From NCBI GenBank assembly GCA_040904945.1, contig JBBDSM010000123.1, positions 1-24,483 of the forward strand: DNA of 24,483 nucleotides. Direction: 5' to 3'. The stretch's first letter is position 1, and every line of letters begins with the position of its first letter. This document shows, one piece after another, positions 1 to 8,100 of the stretch. Source of the stretch: JAWLHJ01 sp040904945. GTDB lineage: Bacteria > Gemmatimonadota > Gemmatimonadetes > Longimicrobiales > Gaopeijiaceae. Under the pieces are notes generated by a model. That model was given only the letters and a program-made list of their open reading frames with translations. It was not told the origin of the DNA and searched no databases. The position numbers and the translations under genes are program-made.

Positions 1-62
1 GACACGAGCCGGTGGACGCCGCGGCGATGTACCGGCGCGCCCGGTCCCTGCAGTCTCCTTGA
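1..62 (+). CDS. C-terminal tail of an unidentified protein (partial)
   Basis: An open frame enters from the left edge and ends at TGA 60-62. It encodes about 19 residues ending in RRARSLQSP. The TGA overlaps the TTG start of the next gene as TTGA (59-62), the same 4-bp overlap used elsewhere in this window, which supports a real coding end. Too little remains to name the protein. Confidence 0.5.
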   Translation, partial: HEPVDAAAMYRRARSLQSP

Positions 63-550
63 TCCGAGTGGTCGTGGGCACGCTCGCGGATCAGTCCGTG
101 GACGCGGTGCTCCGTCCCATCCGGTCGGATCTGGCCCCCGTGACACCCGCCTCGCGGGACGTCGGCCTTCGCGCCGGAGCGGCCGTCGAGGATCGCCTCG
201 CTTCGACCGGACACGTTCCGGTGGGGGGCGCCGTCCTGACTCCAGGGGGCGATCTCACGGCATCGTTCGTCATCCACGCCGTGGTGATGGCCGCCGACGA
301 GCCGCAGAGCCGACAGTCCGTGGAGCGCGCCCTCCGGAACGGGCTCGCCCGGGCCGCCGACTGGGAGCTCGACTCCCTCGCCATGCCCCCCATGGGGCTG
401 GGCGCCGGAAGCATGGATCCCGAGGAGGAGGCGCGCGGCTTCGTCGACGTGCTCTCCGAGCACGTGCGGGCCGGTGGGCCGCCGCTCGAGATCGTTCTGG
501 TCGTGACCTCCGACTATGAACGCGAGCTTCTCGAGCGCTTGCTAGTGTAG
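59..550 (+). CDS. Divergent macro-domain-like protein
   Basis: The 163-residue product fits a single macro (ADP-ribose-binding) fold. Seen: an N-terminal strand (IRVVVGTLADQSVDAVLRP), then RAGAAVEDRL, GHVPVGGAVLTPGG, FVIHAVV, a helix of the SVERALRNGLARA type, and the glycine-rich stretch MPPMGLGAGSMDPEE. The usual NAAN-like segment after the first strand is absent (LRPIRSDLAPVTPAS stands there), so nucleotide binding or hydrolase activity cannot be assumed. The start is TTG at 59, overlapping the upstream stop as TTGA, which suggests translational coupling. The last two codons and the TAG stop lie inside the left arm of the inverted-repeat element at 542-772, so the natural C-terminus may have been altered by its insertion. 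Family assignment is moderately sure; function is unknown. Confidence 0.7.
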   Translation: MIRVVVGTLADQSVDAVLRPIRSDLAPVTPASRDVGLRAGAAVEDRLASTGHVPVGGAVLTPGGDLTASFVIHAVVMAADEPQSRQSVERALRNGLARAADWELDSLAMPPMGLGAGSMDPEEEARGFVDVLSEHVRAGGPPLEIVLVVTSDYERELLERLLV

Positions 551-772
551 TGTGGCCGAAGTCTCTTGGCATGGACCTCCCTTCGGTCGATCGTCTCGCG
601 GAAGGCCGGTGGGTCCAGTGACGGGTTGGCCGCTCGGCTCGAGCGCCGCTGCATCTCCTCCGGCTGCGTTGCTCCTCCTTGACGTAGCGGTGCTATGCCT
701 CGTCGTCGCGCCTTGCCGGCGGAGCGCATCGGCACTCTCGTTACTCAAGAGACTTCGGCCACACTACACTAG
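542..772. mobile_element. 231-bp MITE-like element with perfect 27-bp terminal inverted repeats
   Basis: Positions 542-568 and 746-772 are perfect reverse complements over 27 bp, separated by 177 bp. Both outer ends are CTAG, which could be a 4-bp target duplication (leaving 23-bp arms) or part of the arms. There is no convincing ORF inside, so it would be non-autonomous. The interior (681-712) holds a small hairpin (CGTAGC/GCTATG) and is related, in reverse orientation, to 24449-24480. The left arm supplies the stop codon of the macro-domain gene. Read as RNA it could also form one long stem. Confidence 0.7.
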
Positions 773-988
773 AAGGCTGAGCGGATCCTCCGGGGCCGAG
801 ATGCGGGGGTGACCCCGGGACACGGCCCTTCCGCGCGGAACCGAGCGGTCCGAGACTTGTAGAGCAGCGTTCACCGTCGCCCTCCCCCCAGCGACACAAG
901 CACGCGTCTTGAAGAGCGCGTTGCTCCCCGGCCGACCCATGTGGTGCTCCGCGGGCTCGACCGCGTCAACGGAAACGGAGACCGAAAC
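551..988. other. Non-coding stretch between macro-domain gene and transglutaminase operon
   Basis: This 438-bp gap holds the rest of the inverted-repeat element (to 772), then about 216 bp of GC-rich leader before the GTG at 989. I see no tRNA, no convincing ORF and no clear sigma-70 promoter in 773-988. The operon promoter presumably lies here but cannot be pointed to. Confidence 0.5.
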
Positions 989-2539
989 GTGAGACGTATC
1001 GTTGGGCCGCTCGTTTTGCTCGTCTGGCTCGTGATGGTCGGATGGCAGGTGCGCCGAGAGTACTTCCAGCCGGAGCTGGCGCAGCTGGCCGAAGCCGCTC
1101 TGGGGTTGGCCCCTGGCGTCAGCTTCTACACGCTCACCATGGGAAGCCGTACGGTGGGGCAGGCGACCTCGCGTCTCGACACCCTGCCCGACGGCTTCCA
1201 GCTCGAGGACGTGATGATGCTCGAGCTTCCGGCGCTCGGTCAGACCGGAACAGCGGTGTCCCGCACAAGCGTCGAGCTCGACCGCTCGCTGGTCATGCGC
1301 AGCTTCGCGTTCACCCTCGACAGCGAAGTCGGTCGCTTCCGAGCGGAGGGCACGCTCGGCGCGGACACGACGCTCTCGGTGACGGTGGAATCGGCGGGCA
1401 GCCGCCAGGAGTTGAGCTACCGGCTCGCGCAGCCTCCCGTCTTCGCCAACGTCGTGCCGATCCGGGTGGCCATGGGCGGGGAGCTCGAGGTGGGGAATAC
1501 GGTCCGCATGCCCGTCTTCGATCCTACCTCGTTGTCTTCGCGAACCGTCGAGGTACGGGTCATGGAGCACGACACGCTCGTCGTGACCGACTCGGTCGCG
1601 GTCGACGACGACACGGGCCGGTGGATCCCCGTGGGCGCGGACACCGTCCCCGCCTGGCGGATCGCGGAGGTGTTCGGGGGCATCCAGGTCGAGAGTTGGG
1701 TCGACGAGGATGGACGCATTCTGCGGGCGTCCAGCCCGCTCGGCTTCTCGATGGAGAAGACCGAGTACGAGCTGGCCCGGCAGGCGCAGGAGGACTCGCG
1801 TCTGGTCGTAGGCTCACCGGTAGACGACGACGTCATCCTCTCGACGGCCGTTCAGAGCAACGTCGATCTATCGGACGCCCAGGAGTACGAGGAACTCCGC
1901 TTCCGGCTCAGCGGCGTCGACCTCAGCGGGTTCGAGCTCGACGGCGGACGGCAGACGCTGCGCGGAGACACGCTCATCGTGCGCCGTGAGGATCCCGCCG
2001 CGCTCGAGCCGGGTTACATGCTACCCTACAAGCGGATGGACCTCCGTGAGGCGCTCGAGCCCGAGCCGCTCATCCAGAGCGACGACCCGCGCATCATCGA
2101 CCGCGCCAGGTCGATCACCGCCAGCCGTGCGTCCTGGACGCAGGAACCGCAGCAGGTCGCGCGCCGGCTCACCCAGTCGGTCTACGGCATGCTCGAGAAG
2201 CGCATCACGTTCTCCATGCCGAACGCGGTCCAGGTGCTCGAGACCCTGCAGGGGGACTGCAACGAACACACGGTGCTCTACGTCGCGATGGCGCGTGCGC
2301 TGGGTCTGCCGGCCAGGACCGCGGTAGGCCTGGTGTTCGTGAACGGGGCGTTCTTCTACCACGCCTGGCCCGAGGTCTGGCTCGGGGAGTGGGTGGCGGT
2401 CGACCCGACCTTCGGACAGTACCCGGCCGACGCGTCGCACATCCGCTTCGTCACGGGCGGGCTCGCGCAGCAGGTGGAGATCGTCCGGCTCATCGGAAAT
2501 CTGGACATCGAGGTTCTCGACCGGGTGATCGCCGAATGA
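989..2539 (+). CDS. Membrane-anchored transglutaminase-like protein
   Basis: This 516-residue protein has one N-terminal membrane segment (about residues 5-20, IVGPLVLLVWLVMVGW), a long beta-rich middle region of unknown type, and a C-terminal transglutaminase-core domain. The catalytic triad of that superfamily is visible: Cys424 in GDCNEHT, His458 in FYHAWPEVW and Asp472 in VDPTFGQ. Bacterial members act as cysteine proteases, amidases or cross-linking enzymes, so the reaction is not fixed. The topology suggests the catalytic domain lies outside the cytoplasm. GTG at 989 is chosen because GGAG (977-980) precedes it by 8 bases and the hydrophobic segment follows at once; the frame is open 48 bases further up. 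The gene overlaps the ABC ATPase by ATGA (2536-2539), so the three downstream products probably work together. Confidence 0.85.
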   Translation: MRRIVGPLVLLVWLVMVGWQVRREYFQPELAQLAEAALGLAPGVSFYTLTMGSRTVGQATSRLDTLPDGFQLEDVMMLELPALGQTGTAVSRTSVELDRSLVMRSFAFTLDSEVGRFRAEGTLGADTTLSVTVESAGSRQELSYRLAQPPVFANVVPIRVAMGGELEVGNTVRMPVFDPTSLSSRTVEVRVMEHDTLVVTDSVAVDDDTGRWIPVGADTVPAWRIAEVFGGIQVESWVDEDGRILRASSPLGFSMEKTEYELARQAQEDSRLVVGSPVDDDVILSTAVQSNVDLSDAQEYEELRFRLSGVDLSGFELDGGRQTLRGDTLIVRREDPAALEPGYMLPYKRMDLREALEPEPLIQSDDPRIIDRARSITASRASWTQEPQQVARRLTQSVYGMLEKRITFSMPNAVQVLETLQGDCNEHTVLYVAMARALGLPARTAVGLVFVNGAFFYHAWPEVWLGEWVAVDPTFGQYPADASHIRFVTGGLAQQVEIVRLIGNLDIEVLDRVIAE

Positions 2540-3327
2540 CGGTCGTACCGGAGGGGACCCCGATGCTCGAACTGCGTGGGGTCGTGAAGCGCTACGGATC
2601 GTTCGAGGCCGTGAAGGGACTCGATCTACGGGCGGAGCGAGGCGAGATCTTCGGCTTCCTCGGTCCGAACGGCGCGGGCAAGACCACCACCATCCGCATG
2701 GTGGCGGGCGTGCTGCGCCCGACCGCCGGACAGGTGCTGGTCGGAGGCCTCGACATGGCGCTCGAGCCCGAGGCTGCCAAGGCGAAGGTCGGCTATATTC
2801 CCGATCGCCCCTACCTCTACGAGAAGCTGTCGGGTGGCGAGTTCCTGCGGTTCGTCGCGGGCCTCTGGGGCAAGGACGGAGCGGAGGCCGATCGCCGCGC
2901 GGAGCGCCTTCTCGAGCTCTTCAGCCTCACCGAGTGGCGCGACGAGCTCATCGAGAGCTACTCGCACGGCATGCGGCAGAAAGTCCTGATCGCGTCGGCC
3001 CTCATTCACCAACCCGAGCTCATCGTCGTCGACGAGCCCATGGTCGGCCTGGACCCACGGTCGGCGAAGCTCCTGAAGGACCTCCTCCAGACGTTCGTCG
3101 ACGAAGGCGGCACCGTGTTCCTGTCGACGCATACGCTCGAGGTGGCCGAGGCGCTGTGCGATCGCATCTCGATCATTCAGAGCGGACAGATCATCGCGTC
3201 GGGGACCATGGAGGACCTGCGCGCCCAAGCCCACGCGGGCGGGGCGCACCTCGAGGAGATCTTCTTGAAGGTGACCGGGGGCGACGTGATGGCGGACGTC
3301 ATCGCCTCGCTCAGGGAGGCCCTTTGA
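2536..3327 (+). CDS. ABC transporter ATP-binding protein (ABC-2 type)
   Basis: A complete 263-residue ABC ATPase. Walker A is GPNGAGKT (43-50), the signature loop is the variant YSHGMRQK instead of LSGGQ, and Walker B is LIVVDEPMVGLDP, followed by the switch histidine in FLSTHTLEVAE. The SHGMRQK variant is usual in ATPases paired with ABC-2 or large exporter permeases. The start at 2536 overlaps the transglutaminase stop as ATGA. An alternative ATG at 2563 has a much better ribosome site (GGAGG 2549-2553, 9-base spacer) and still leaves the fold intact. The stop overlaps the permease start (TTGA 3324-3327). It powers the neighbouring permease; the substrate is not evident. Confidence 0.93.
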   Translation: MTVVPEGTPMLELRGVVKRYGSFEAVKGLDLRAERGEIFGFLGPNGAGKTTTIRMVAGVLRPTAGQVLVGGLDMALEPEAAKAKVGYIPDRPYLYEKLSGGEFLRFVAGLWGKDGAEADRRAERLLELFSLTEWRDELIESYSHGMRQKVLIASALIHQPELIVVDEPMVGLDPRSAKLLKDLLQTFVDEGGTVFLSTHTLEVAEALCDRISIIQSGQIIASGTMEDLRAQAHAGGAHLEEIFLKVTGGDVMADVIASLREAL

Positions 3328-5033
3328 GGGGGATCGCCGATCGGCGTCCGGCAGGACTCTCCTGGCTGCTCCGACCGAAGATCCGGACCAAGATCAACCG
3401 CGCCCGGAGCGGCGAAGGCCGGTTGTTCAAGGCGTTCCTGCTCGGCACGGTCGGGATCTTCTTCTGGGGGCTGATTTTCGCCGTCATCTTCCGGATGCTC
3501 CTGTACTTCCGCGGCACCCAGGGCATCGGCGACGTGCTGTCCGCGAAGCTGCTCGGACTCGCCTTCGTAACGTTCCTGATGATCCTGGTTCTCTCGAACG
3601 TCATCACGGCGCTGTCCACCTTCTTCCTCTCGGAGGACCTCGAGTTGGTCGTGGCCGCTCCGGTCGATCCCGTCACGGTCTACGCCGCGCGGCTCAGCGA
3701 GACCATCGTTGACTCGTCGTGGATGGTGGCGCTCCTGGCGATTCCGCTCCTCGGTGCCTACGGGGTCGTGTACGGCGCCGATCCGGGCTACTACCTGTTG
3801 GCGGCCGCGACGCTGCTCCCGTTCCTGCTGATTCCCGCGGTGGTGGGGAGCGCGACCACCCTGGTGCTGGTGAACATCTTCCCGGCCCGCCGCACCCGGG
3901 ACCTACTCGCACTGATCGGACTGCTCGCCGCGGCCGGGGTCGTGGCGCTCTTCCGCTTCCTGCGGCCCGAGCGGCTCATGAGGCCCGAGGAGTTCCGCGA
4001 TCTGGTCGACTTCGTGGCGGTGCTACGCACGCCGACGTCGCCCTGGCTCCCGAGCGAGTGGGCGGCCAACGCGTTGATGTCGTATCTGAACGGCTTCTTC
4101 GAATGGTTCCCGTTCGCGTTCCTCTGGACCACCGCCGCCGCTTTCTTCGTGATCGGGGCATGGCTGCACCGACGCCACTACCTCGACGGATTCTCGAGGG
4201 CCCAGGAAGGGGCCGAGCGCAGGGAGGGACGGGAGCGCTCCGAGCGTCTCGAGCGTTGGCTGGCGTGGCTGCGGCCGAGCACCCGCGGCGTGGTGGTCAA
4301 GGAGATCCGCACCTTTTTCCGCGACACGACGCAGTGGTCTCAGCTCATCCTGCTCGCCGTGCTCGTCGTCGTCTACGTGTACAACATCGGCGCCCTGCCG
4401 CTGTACACCGGCGAGCGGGTGTCCTTCCTGCTCATCAACGTCGTGTCGTTCCTGAACCTGGGGCTGGCCGGCTTCGTGGTGGCGGCCATCGCGGCGCGTT
4501 TCGTCTTCCCGGCGATGTCCGTGGAAGGACGGATGATGTGGCTTCTTCGCTCATCGCCGCTCGATGTGCGCTCGCTCTTCTGGTCGAAGTATTGGGTCGG
4601 CACGATCCCCCTGCTGGTCGTGGCGCTGCCGCTCATCGTGGTGACGAACCTGGTGCTTCAAGCCTCACCCCTCATCCTGACCCTCACGACCGCGTCCATG
4701 GTCGGCATCACCTTCGCCTTGACCGCCCTGGCCCTGGGGATCGGCGCGCTCTATCCGAACTACGATACGGAGAACGTGGCGGAAATCCCGACGTCGTTCG
4801 GCGGCCTGCTCTTCATGATGGCGGCGGTGATCTACCTCGGGGGCGTGGTGATCCTCGAGGGGTGGCCGGTGTATCTGTACCTGAGCGGGAGCCTCGCGGA
4901 CGACGGCGCGAGCGTATCGGTGCTGCCGCTCGTGCTCGTGCTCGGGGTCACCGGGGCCGGCCTGTTGACCGCGCTGACGATTTGGCTGCCCCTCCGGGCG
5001 GGTGCGCGACGGATTCGGACGCTCGAGGTGTAG
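3324..5033 (+). CDS. ABC transporter permease, large multi-pass membrane protein
   Basis: The 569-residue product has many hydrophobic segments (for example FLLGTVGIFFWGLIFAVIF, LILLAVLVVVYVYNIG, LLVVALPLIVVTNLVL, GLLFMMAAVIYLGGVVI) and a charged cytoplasmic stretch in the middle (GAERREGRERSERLERW). The layout looks like two half-permeases fused, as in the putative ABC exporter subunits that pair with SHGMRQK-type ATPases. The TTG start at 3324 overlaps the ATPase stop and has AGGGAGG at 3313-3319; the open frame reaches further up but only inside the ATPase gene. Substrate unknown; the upstream transglutaminase-like protein suggests export or processing of a peptide, protein or envelope component. 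Confidence 0.85.
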   Translation: MRGIADRRPAGLSWLLRPKIRTKINRARSGEGRLFKAFLLGTVGIFFWGLIFAVIFRMLLYFRGTQGIGDVLSAKLLGLAFVTFLMILVLSNVITALSTFFLSEDLELVVAAPVDPVTVYAARLSETIVDSSWMVALLAIPLLGAYGVVYGADPGYYLLAAATLLPFLLIPAVVGSATTLVLVNIFPARRTRDLLALIGLLAAAGVVALFRFLRPERLMRPEEFRDLVDFVAVLRTPTSPWLPSEWAANALMSYLNGFFEWFPFAFLWTTAAAFFVIGAWLHRRHYLDGFSRAQEGAERREGRERSERLERWLAWLRPSTRGVVVKEIRTFFRDTTQWSQLILLAVLVVVYVYNIGALPLYTGERVSFLLINVVSFLNLGLAGFVVAAIAARFVFPAMSVEGRMMWLLRSSPLDVRSLFWSKYWVGTIPLLVVALPLIVVTNLVLQASPLILTLTTASMVGITFALTALALGIGALYPNYDTENVAEIPTSFGGLLFMMAAVIYLGGVVILEGWPVYLYLSGSLADDGASVSVLPLVLVLGVTGAGLLTALTIWLPLRAGARRIRTLEV

Positions 5034-5059
5034 CGACACCCTTCCGGCGAAGTACGGGG

Positions 5060-5088
5060 GTGACAGGCTCGCGCTACGCGGGCATATT
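5060..5088 (+). promoter_or_regulatory. Possible sigma-70-type promoter before the small membrane proteins
   Basis: GTGACA (5060-5065) and CATATT (5083-5088) are separated by 17 bp, the optimum for -35 and -10 boxes, and end 36 bp before the ATG at 5125. This is a short match, so chance is possible. Confidence 0.3.
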
Positions 5089-5124
5089 TCGCTCGACACG
5101 AACCTTTCACGAAGAGTCTCGACG

Positions 5125-5274
5125 ATGCTCGATCTGGTCCCTGGTGGCTACGTCTTCACACACCTGATCTTCTGGACCGTGATCGCCTTGGTGGCGGTAG
5201 GCACCAACGCCGTCGCGATCATCCTGTCCATCGGGCTCGGCCTCCTCGCCTTCGAGACCGCCACGAAGAAGTGA
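5125..5274 (+). CDS. Small membrane protein (49 aa), unknown
   Basis: The predicted 49-residue peptide is almost entirely hydrophobic from residue 8 to 43, enough for one long or two short membrane helices, and ends in ETATKK. The ATG at 5125 is the natural start: the open frame runs further up, but those residues are charged and lie in a region with a promoter-like sequence. Only a weak GAAG ribosome site is visible. Its stop overlaps the next start as GTGA (5271-5274), which supports both being genes and being co-translated. No family recognised. Confidence 0.6.
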   Translation: MLDLVPGGYVFTHLIFWTVIALVAVGTNAVAIILSIGLGLLAFETATKK

Positions 5275-5534
5275 CGCTCTTCCTCTACGTCGTGGGCGGC
5301 ATCCTCGCGCTCGGGTTCGGCATCTGGCTCGGGCTACCCGGGCGGTACCACCAGACGCCCGAGGACATCGAGAAGATCATGGCGGAGGGTGGGCGCCGGC
5401 GCCGAAAGACGAAGCGGGCCTTCACACCGTTGGCGTGGCTGCAGCGGAAGGTGAACGTCCGCACCGAGCGGAGCGGGCGCAGGACCGGCGGCCAGCGCCG
5501 GGGCTTCAAGCTGGAATCGCCGGACGACCGGTAG
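5271..5534 (+). CDS. Small membrane-anchored basic protein (87 aa), unknown
   Basis: The GTG start overlaps the upstream stop (GTGA). Residues 3-22 form one membrane segment (LFLYVVGGILALGFGIWLGL). The rest is strongly basic (GGRRRRKTKR, RSGRRTGGQRRG), so by the positive-inside rule the tail should be cytoplasmic, where it could contact nucleic acid or anionic lipids; that is inference. It faces the DUF445 gene convergently with a 34-bp gap in which I see no U-tract terminator. No family recognised. Confidence 0.6.
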   Translation: MTLFLYVVGGILALGFGIWLGLPGRYHQTPEDIEKIMAEGGRRRRKTKRAFTPLAWLQRKVNVRTERSGRRTGGQRRGFKLESPDDR

Positions 5535-5568
5535 CGCTCGCTGCCGAGACCCCCGGGCGACGGCCTCC

Positions 5569-7140
5569 TCAGTCGAGCGCCGCGTCGACTCCCACCAGGG
5601 CGCCGCCGATGAGCGCGCCCAGGACGTAGCCGAGCTTCACGATCATCTTGAGCTCGCGGTTCGTCACCTTCCGGACCAGCTCTTCCATCTTCGCGGTCGG
5701 GAAGTGGAGCACCTTTTCCTCGACCCTGCGAGCGACGTCGATGCGCTCGACCACCGACGGCACCTGGGTCTGGAGCCAGGCCCAGAGCGGGTCCCCGATG
5801 GCGGCCTCGATGCGCTTGGGTGCCTCCGGGGGGAGCCAGCGCGACGGCACGCCGATGGGTCGATCGAGTAGATCCCGCGCGATCCGCTCGGCGGCCGAGG
5901 TCGTGACCCGTGCCGCGGCGTCCGTGCGCGCCGCCGCGACGAGCGCCGACGACACACGTTCGGGCGGAATGCGTTCGAGCACTTCGCCCCACGTCTTCGC
6001 TCCCGCACGGTCGATGCCCGTGCGCAGCTTATCCACCAGGAAGCCCCGAGTCTCCTCGTCGCGGGCCATGTCCACGACCCAGCTGGCCAAGGTTGCGCGG
6101 GCGTCGACGACGCTCTCCTCGTCCGCCCGCCCCAGAACGTCGGCCACCGGCCGGCGCAGCAGGTCGACGATGGCCTCGTTCACGCCTCGAGCGATCGCCG
6201 ATTGCACCGCGGGATCCCGGAGGATCTCGGACAGTCGCTGCGCGCCCTCCGCCTCGATGGTGTCCAGCACCCGGTCCACGGTGTCCTCGTTCACCACGAG
6301 TCGAGCGACGACGCGTTGGTGGAACTTCAGGTCGCGCAGGAACCGGTGCAGCAGTTCATGGATGGTGGACTCGAACTTCGCCCGGGCCTGGGGGTCCTCC
6401 AGCAGTCCGCCCAACCGCTCCGCGGCGAGCGGTAGATAGCTGGCGATCGCGCGCTCCACGGTTCCCACCAGCCCGAGCGGAAGAATGTCTTCGAAGGTCC
6501 GGTCCGGGCGCAGCAGCTTCTCGGCGCCCCGGGCCAGATAGCCGTCGACGGTGGCGTGGAAGTCGGTGCTCTCGACCAAGCCCTCCAGCCATTCCTCGGC
6601 GGCCGCCTCGACGGCGGCGCCCCGGGCGGGGGTCAGGATGCCACCCACCGGTTGGTCGGCCACGTGCGCCACGAGGCGGTCCGTACGGCCGCGCACGAAT
6701 TCCTCGAAGGCCGGTGAGTCGAGGTATCCCCTGAGCTGGGTCGTGCCGTGCGCCACCGCGTCGAGGAGGATCCCTTCGAGATCCTTGGCGACCTCCTCCG
6801 GCAGCATCTCCCGGACGGAGCCTCTCTCCTTGTGCAGCACCTCGTCCAGAAAGCCGGCCAGGCGCTCGTCGAACGCGTCCCGGAACTCCCGATCGGCGAA
6901 GGTGCGCATGAGGTCTTCCGGGGTCAGGAGCCGATTGCCGACCGTGCGTCCGATCGCGGCCGCGAGGCGGGCCTGGCTCTTGGGGATGGCGCCCTGCAGG
7001 AACGACAGACGCCACCGCCCGAAGAGCTTGGGCGGCTCGTAGGGGTGGAAGAGCATCCAGATGGCGATCGTGTTCGTCAGCCCGCCGGCGAGCGCGCCGA
7101 AACCGATGGTGATCAGCGCGCGCAGAAGCTGGTCGGACAC
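5569..7140 (-). CDS. DUF445 family membrane protein
   Basis: This 523-residue protein has the two hallmarks of DUF445: an N-terminal membrane segment followed by GGLTNTIAIWMLFHP, and a C-terminal KVTNRELKMIVKLGYVLG followed by a glycine-rich membrane segment (ALIGGALVGVDAAL). The middle is a long amphipathic helical region. The family is widespread in bacterial membranes without an agreed biochemical function. The start is GTG at 7140, only 3 bp after the stop of the upstream lipoprotein gene on the same strand, so it is probably the last gene of a four-gene operon. No clear ribosome site precedes it, which fits translation coupled to the gene before. Confidence 0.88.
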   Translation of the reverse strand: MSDQLLRALITIGFGALAGGLTNTIAIWMLFHPYEPPKLFGRWRLSFLQGAIPKSQARLAAAIGRTVGNRLLTPEDLMRTFADREFRDAFDERLAGFLDEVLHKERGSVREMLPEEVAKDLEGILLDAVAHGTTQLRGYLDSPAFEEFVRGRTDRLVAHVADQPVGGILTPARGAAVEAAAEEWLEGLVESTDFHATVDGYLARGAEKLLRPDRTFEDILPLGLVGTVERAIASYLPLAAERLGGLLEDPQARAKFESTIHELLHRFLRDLKFHQRVVARLVVNEDTVDRVLDTIEAEGAQRLSEILRDPAVQSAIARGVNEAIVDLLRRPVADVLGRADEESVVDARATLASWVVDMARDEETRGFLVDKLRTGIDRAGAKTWGEVLERIPPERVSSALVAAARTDAAARVTTSAAERIARDLLDRPIGVPSRWLPPEAPKRIEAAIGDPLWAWLQTQVPSVVERIDVARRVEEKVLHFPTAKMEELVRKVTNRELKMIVKLGYVLGALIGGALVGVDAALD

Positions 7141-7143
7141 GAG

Positions 7144-8100
7144 CTAACGTCGCTGGTGCACGAGGATGCCACGCACCGGTATGGCGCTTCCCCGCGCCTC
7201 GAGCACGCCTTCCACTTCCACGAGCGCGAGCACGGGAAGGAGGGGGCCCGAGGCCTCGCCCGCCTCCATCTCCGAGGTGACGCTGCGCAACGTTCCCGAG
7301 AGGGTGCCGTCCGGTGAGGAGATGGACCAGGTGGTGGGGACGTCCCGTCGGGCCGGTGGGAATGCCTGCCGCTCCGACCAATCGACCTCGACCTCCGGCC
7401 ACACCAGATCTTGGGCACCTCGCTGCGCCCAGACGCGGTACACCGGTTCGGTGTCGACGCCGTGCTCGACGTTCCCTGCCATGACGACCCGCGCGGAGTC
7501 CCCGGAGACGAGGAAAGCCCAGTCTCCGGCCGGCTGCTCCGAAGGCGTCCAGGAGCGCGAGACCTCGACCACTGTTCCGTCGATCCGCTCCTCCGAGAGA
7601 TAGGCCGCGCCCTCGAGTAGATCGAACGTCTCGCCGCCGGGACCGACCCACGCCGCGAGCACCTCGCCCATGACGATCTCGAGACTCCTCGGGCCGTCCT
7701 GGTACACGAGCCCGTCGACCAGATCTCCGTCACGGACGACGATGCTCAACGTGCCGTAGGGTAGGATGCGCTCGGGGCTACGCGTCGCGGGCGTCGACCA
7801 GCGTTCCCGGTAGAACGGCTCCCACGTTCCCCCTCGGGAGAGCCACCCCGCCACGTTCCTGAGAACCGAATCCGGGCGCGCCTGATGGTTCATGATCCAG
7901 GGAACCAGGAGCAGACTGTCGCCCAGTTCCGCGACGAAGGCGAAGCTCCGCTCGTAGATGCGCTCGACGACGCGCTCCGGCGGTGGGGCGGCTTCTGCTC
8001 CGTTGGGCGACGGCTCCGGCTCGGGGGTGGCGTCACCGCACCCCGCCATCCCGCAGACCATCGCGAAGGCCATGGCCCGCATGAGGATGCGTCGCCTCAT
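7144..8100 (-). CDS. Predicted lipoprotein, unknown function
   Basis: The 318-residue product starts with a lipoprotein signal (basic MRRR, hydrophobic stretch, GMAGC with the lipidated Cys at 21), then a Pro/Glu-rich linker and a beta-rich domain with tryptophans (WIMNHQARPDSV, GTWEPFYRERW, DWAFLVSGDSARVV). I recognise no family. The ATG overlaps the stop of the DUF1499-like gene as ATGA (8097-8100 on the - strand). The frame is open further upstream but only inside that neighbour. It is likely anchored to a membrane in the cell envelope; its role is unknown. Confidence 0.75.
   Translation of the reverse strand: MRRRILMRAMAFAMVCGMAGCGDATPEPEPSPNGAEAAPPPERVVERIYERSFAFVAELGDSLLLVPWIMNHQARPDSVLRNVAGWLSRGGTWEPFYRERWSTPATRSPERILPYGTLSIVVRDGDLVDGLVYQDGPRSLEIVMGEVLAAWVGPGGETFDLLEGAAYLSEERIDGTVVEVSRSWTPSEQPAGDWAFLVSGDSARVVMAGNVEHGVDTEPVYRVWAQRGAQDLVWPEVEVDWSERQAFPPARRDVPTTWSISSPDGTLSGTLRSVTSEMEAGEASGPLLPVLALVEVEGVLEARGSAIPVRGILVHQRR

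Noticed and set aside
552..812. 86-residue plus-strand frame inside and beyond the inverted-repeat element
   Set aside because: It reads through both arms of the repeat, has low-complexity composition and no ribosome site.
773..988. tRNA or small RNA gene in the leader before the transglutaminase gene
   Set aside because: No cloverleaf, T-loop motif or convincing promoter/terminator pair could be found.
764..1570. 268-residue minus-strand frame opposite the transglutaminase leader
   Set aside because: No family features and antisense to the supported start region of the transglutaminase gene.
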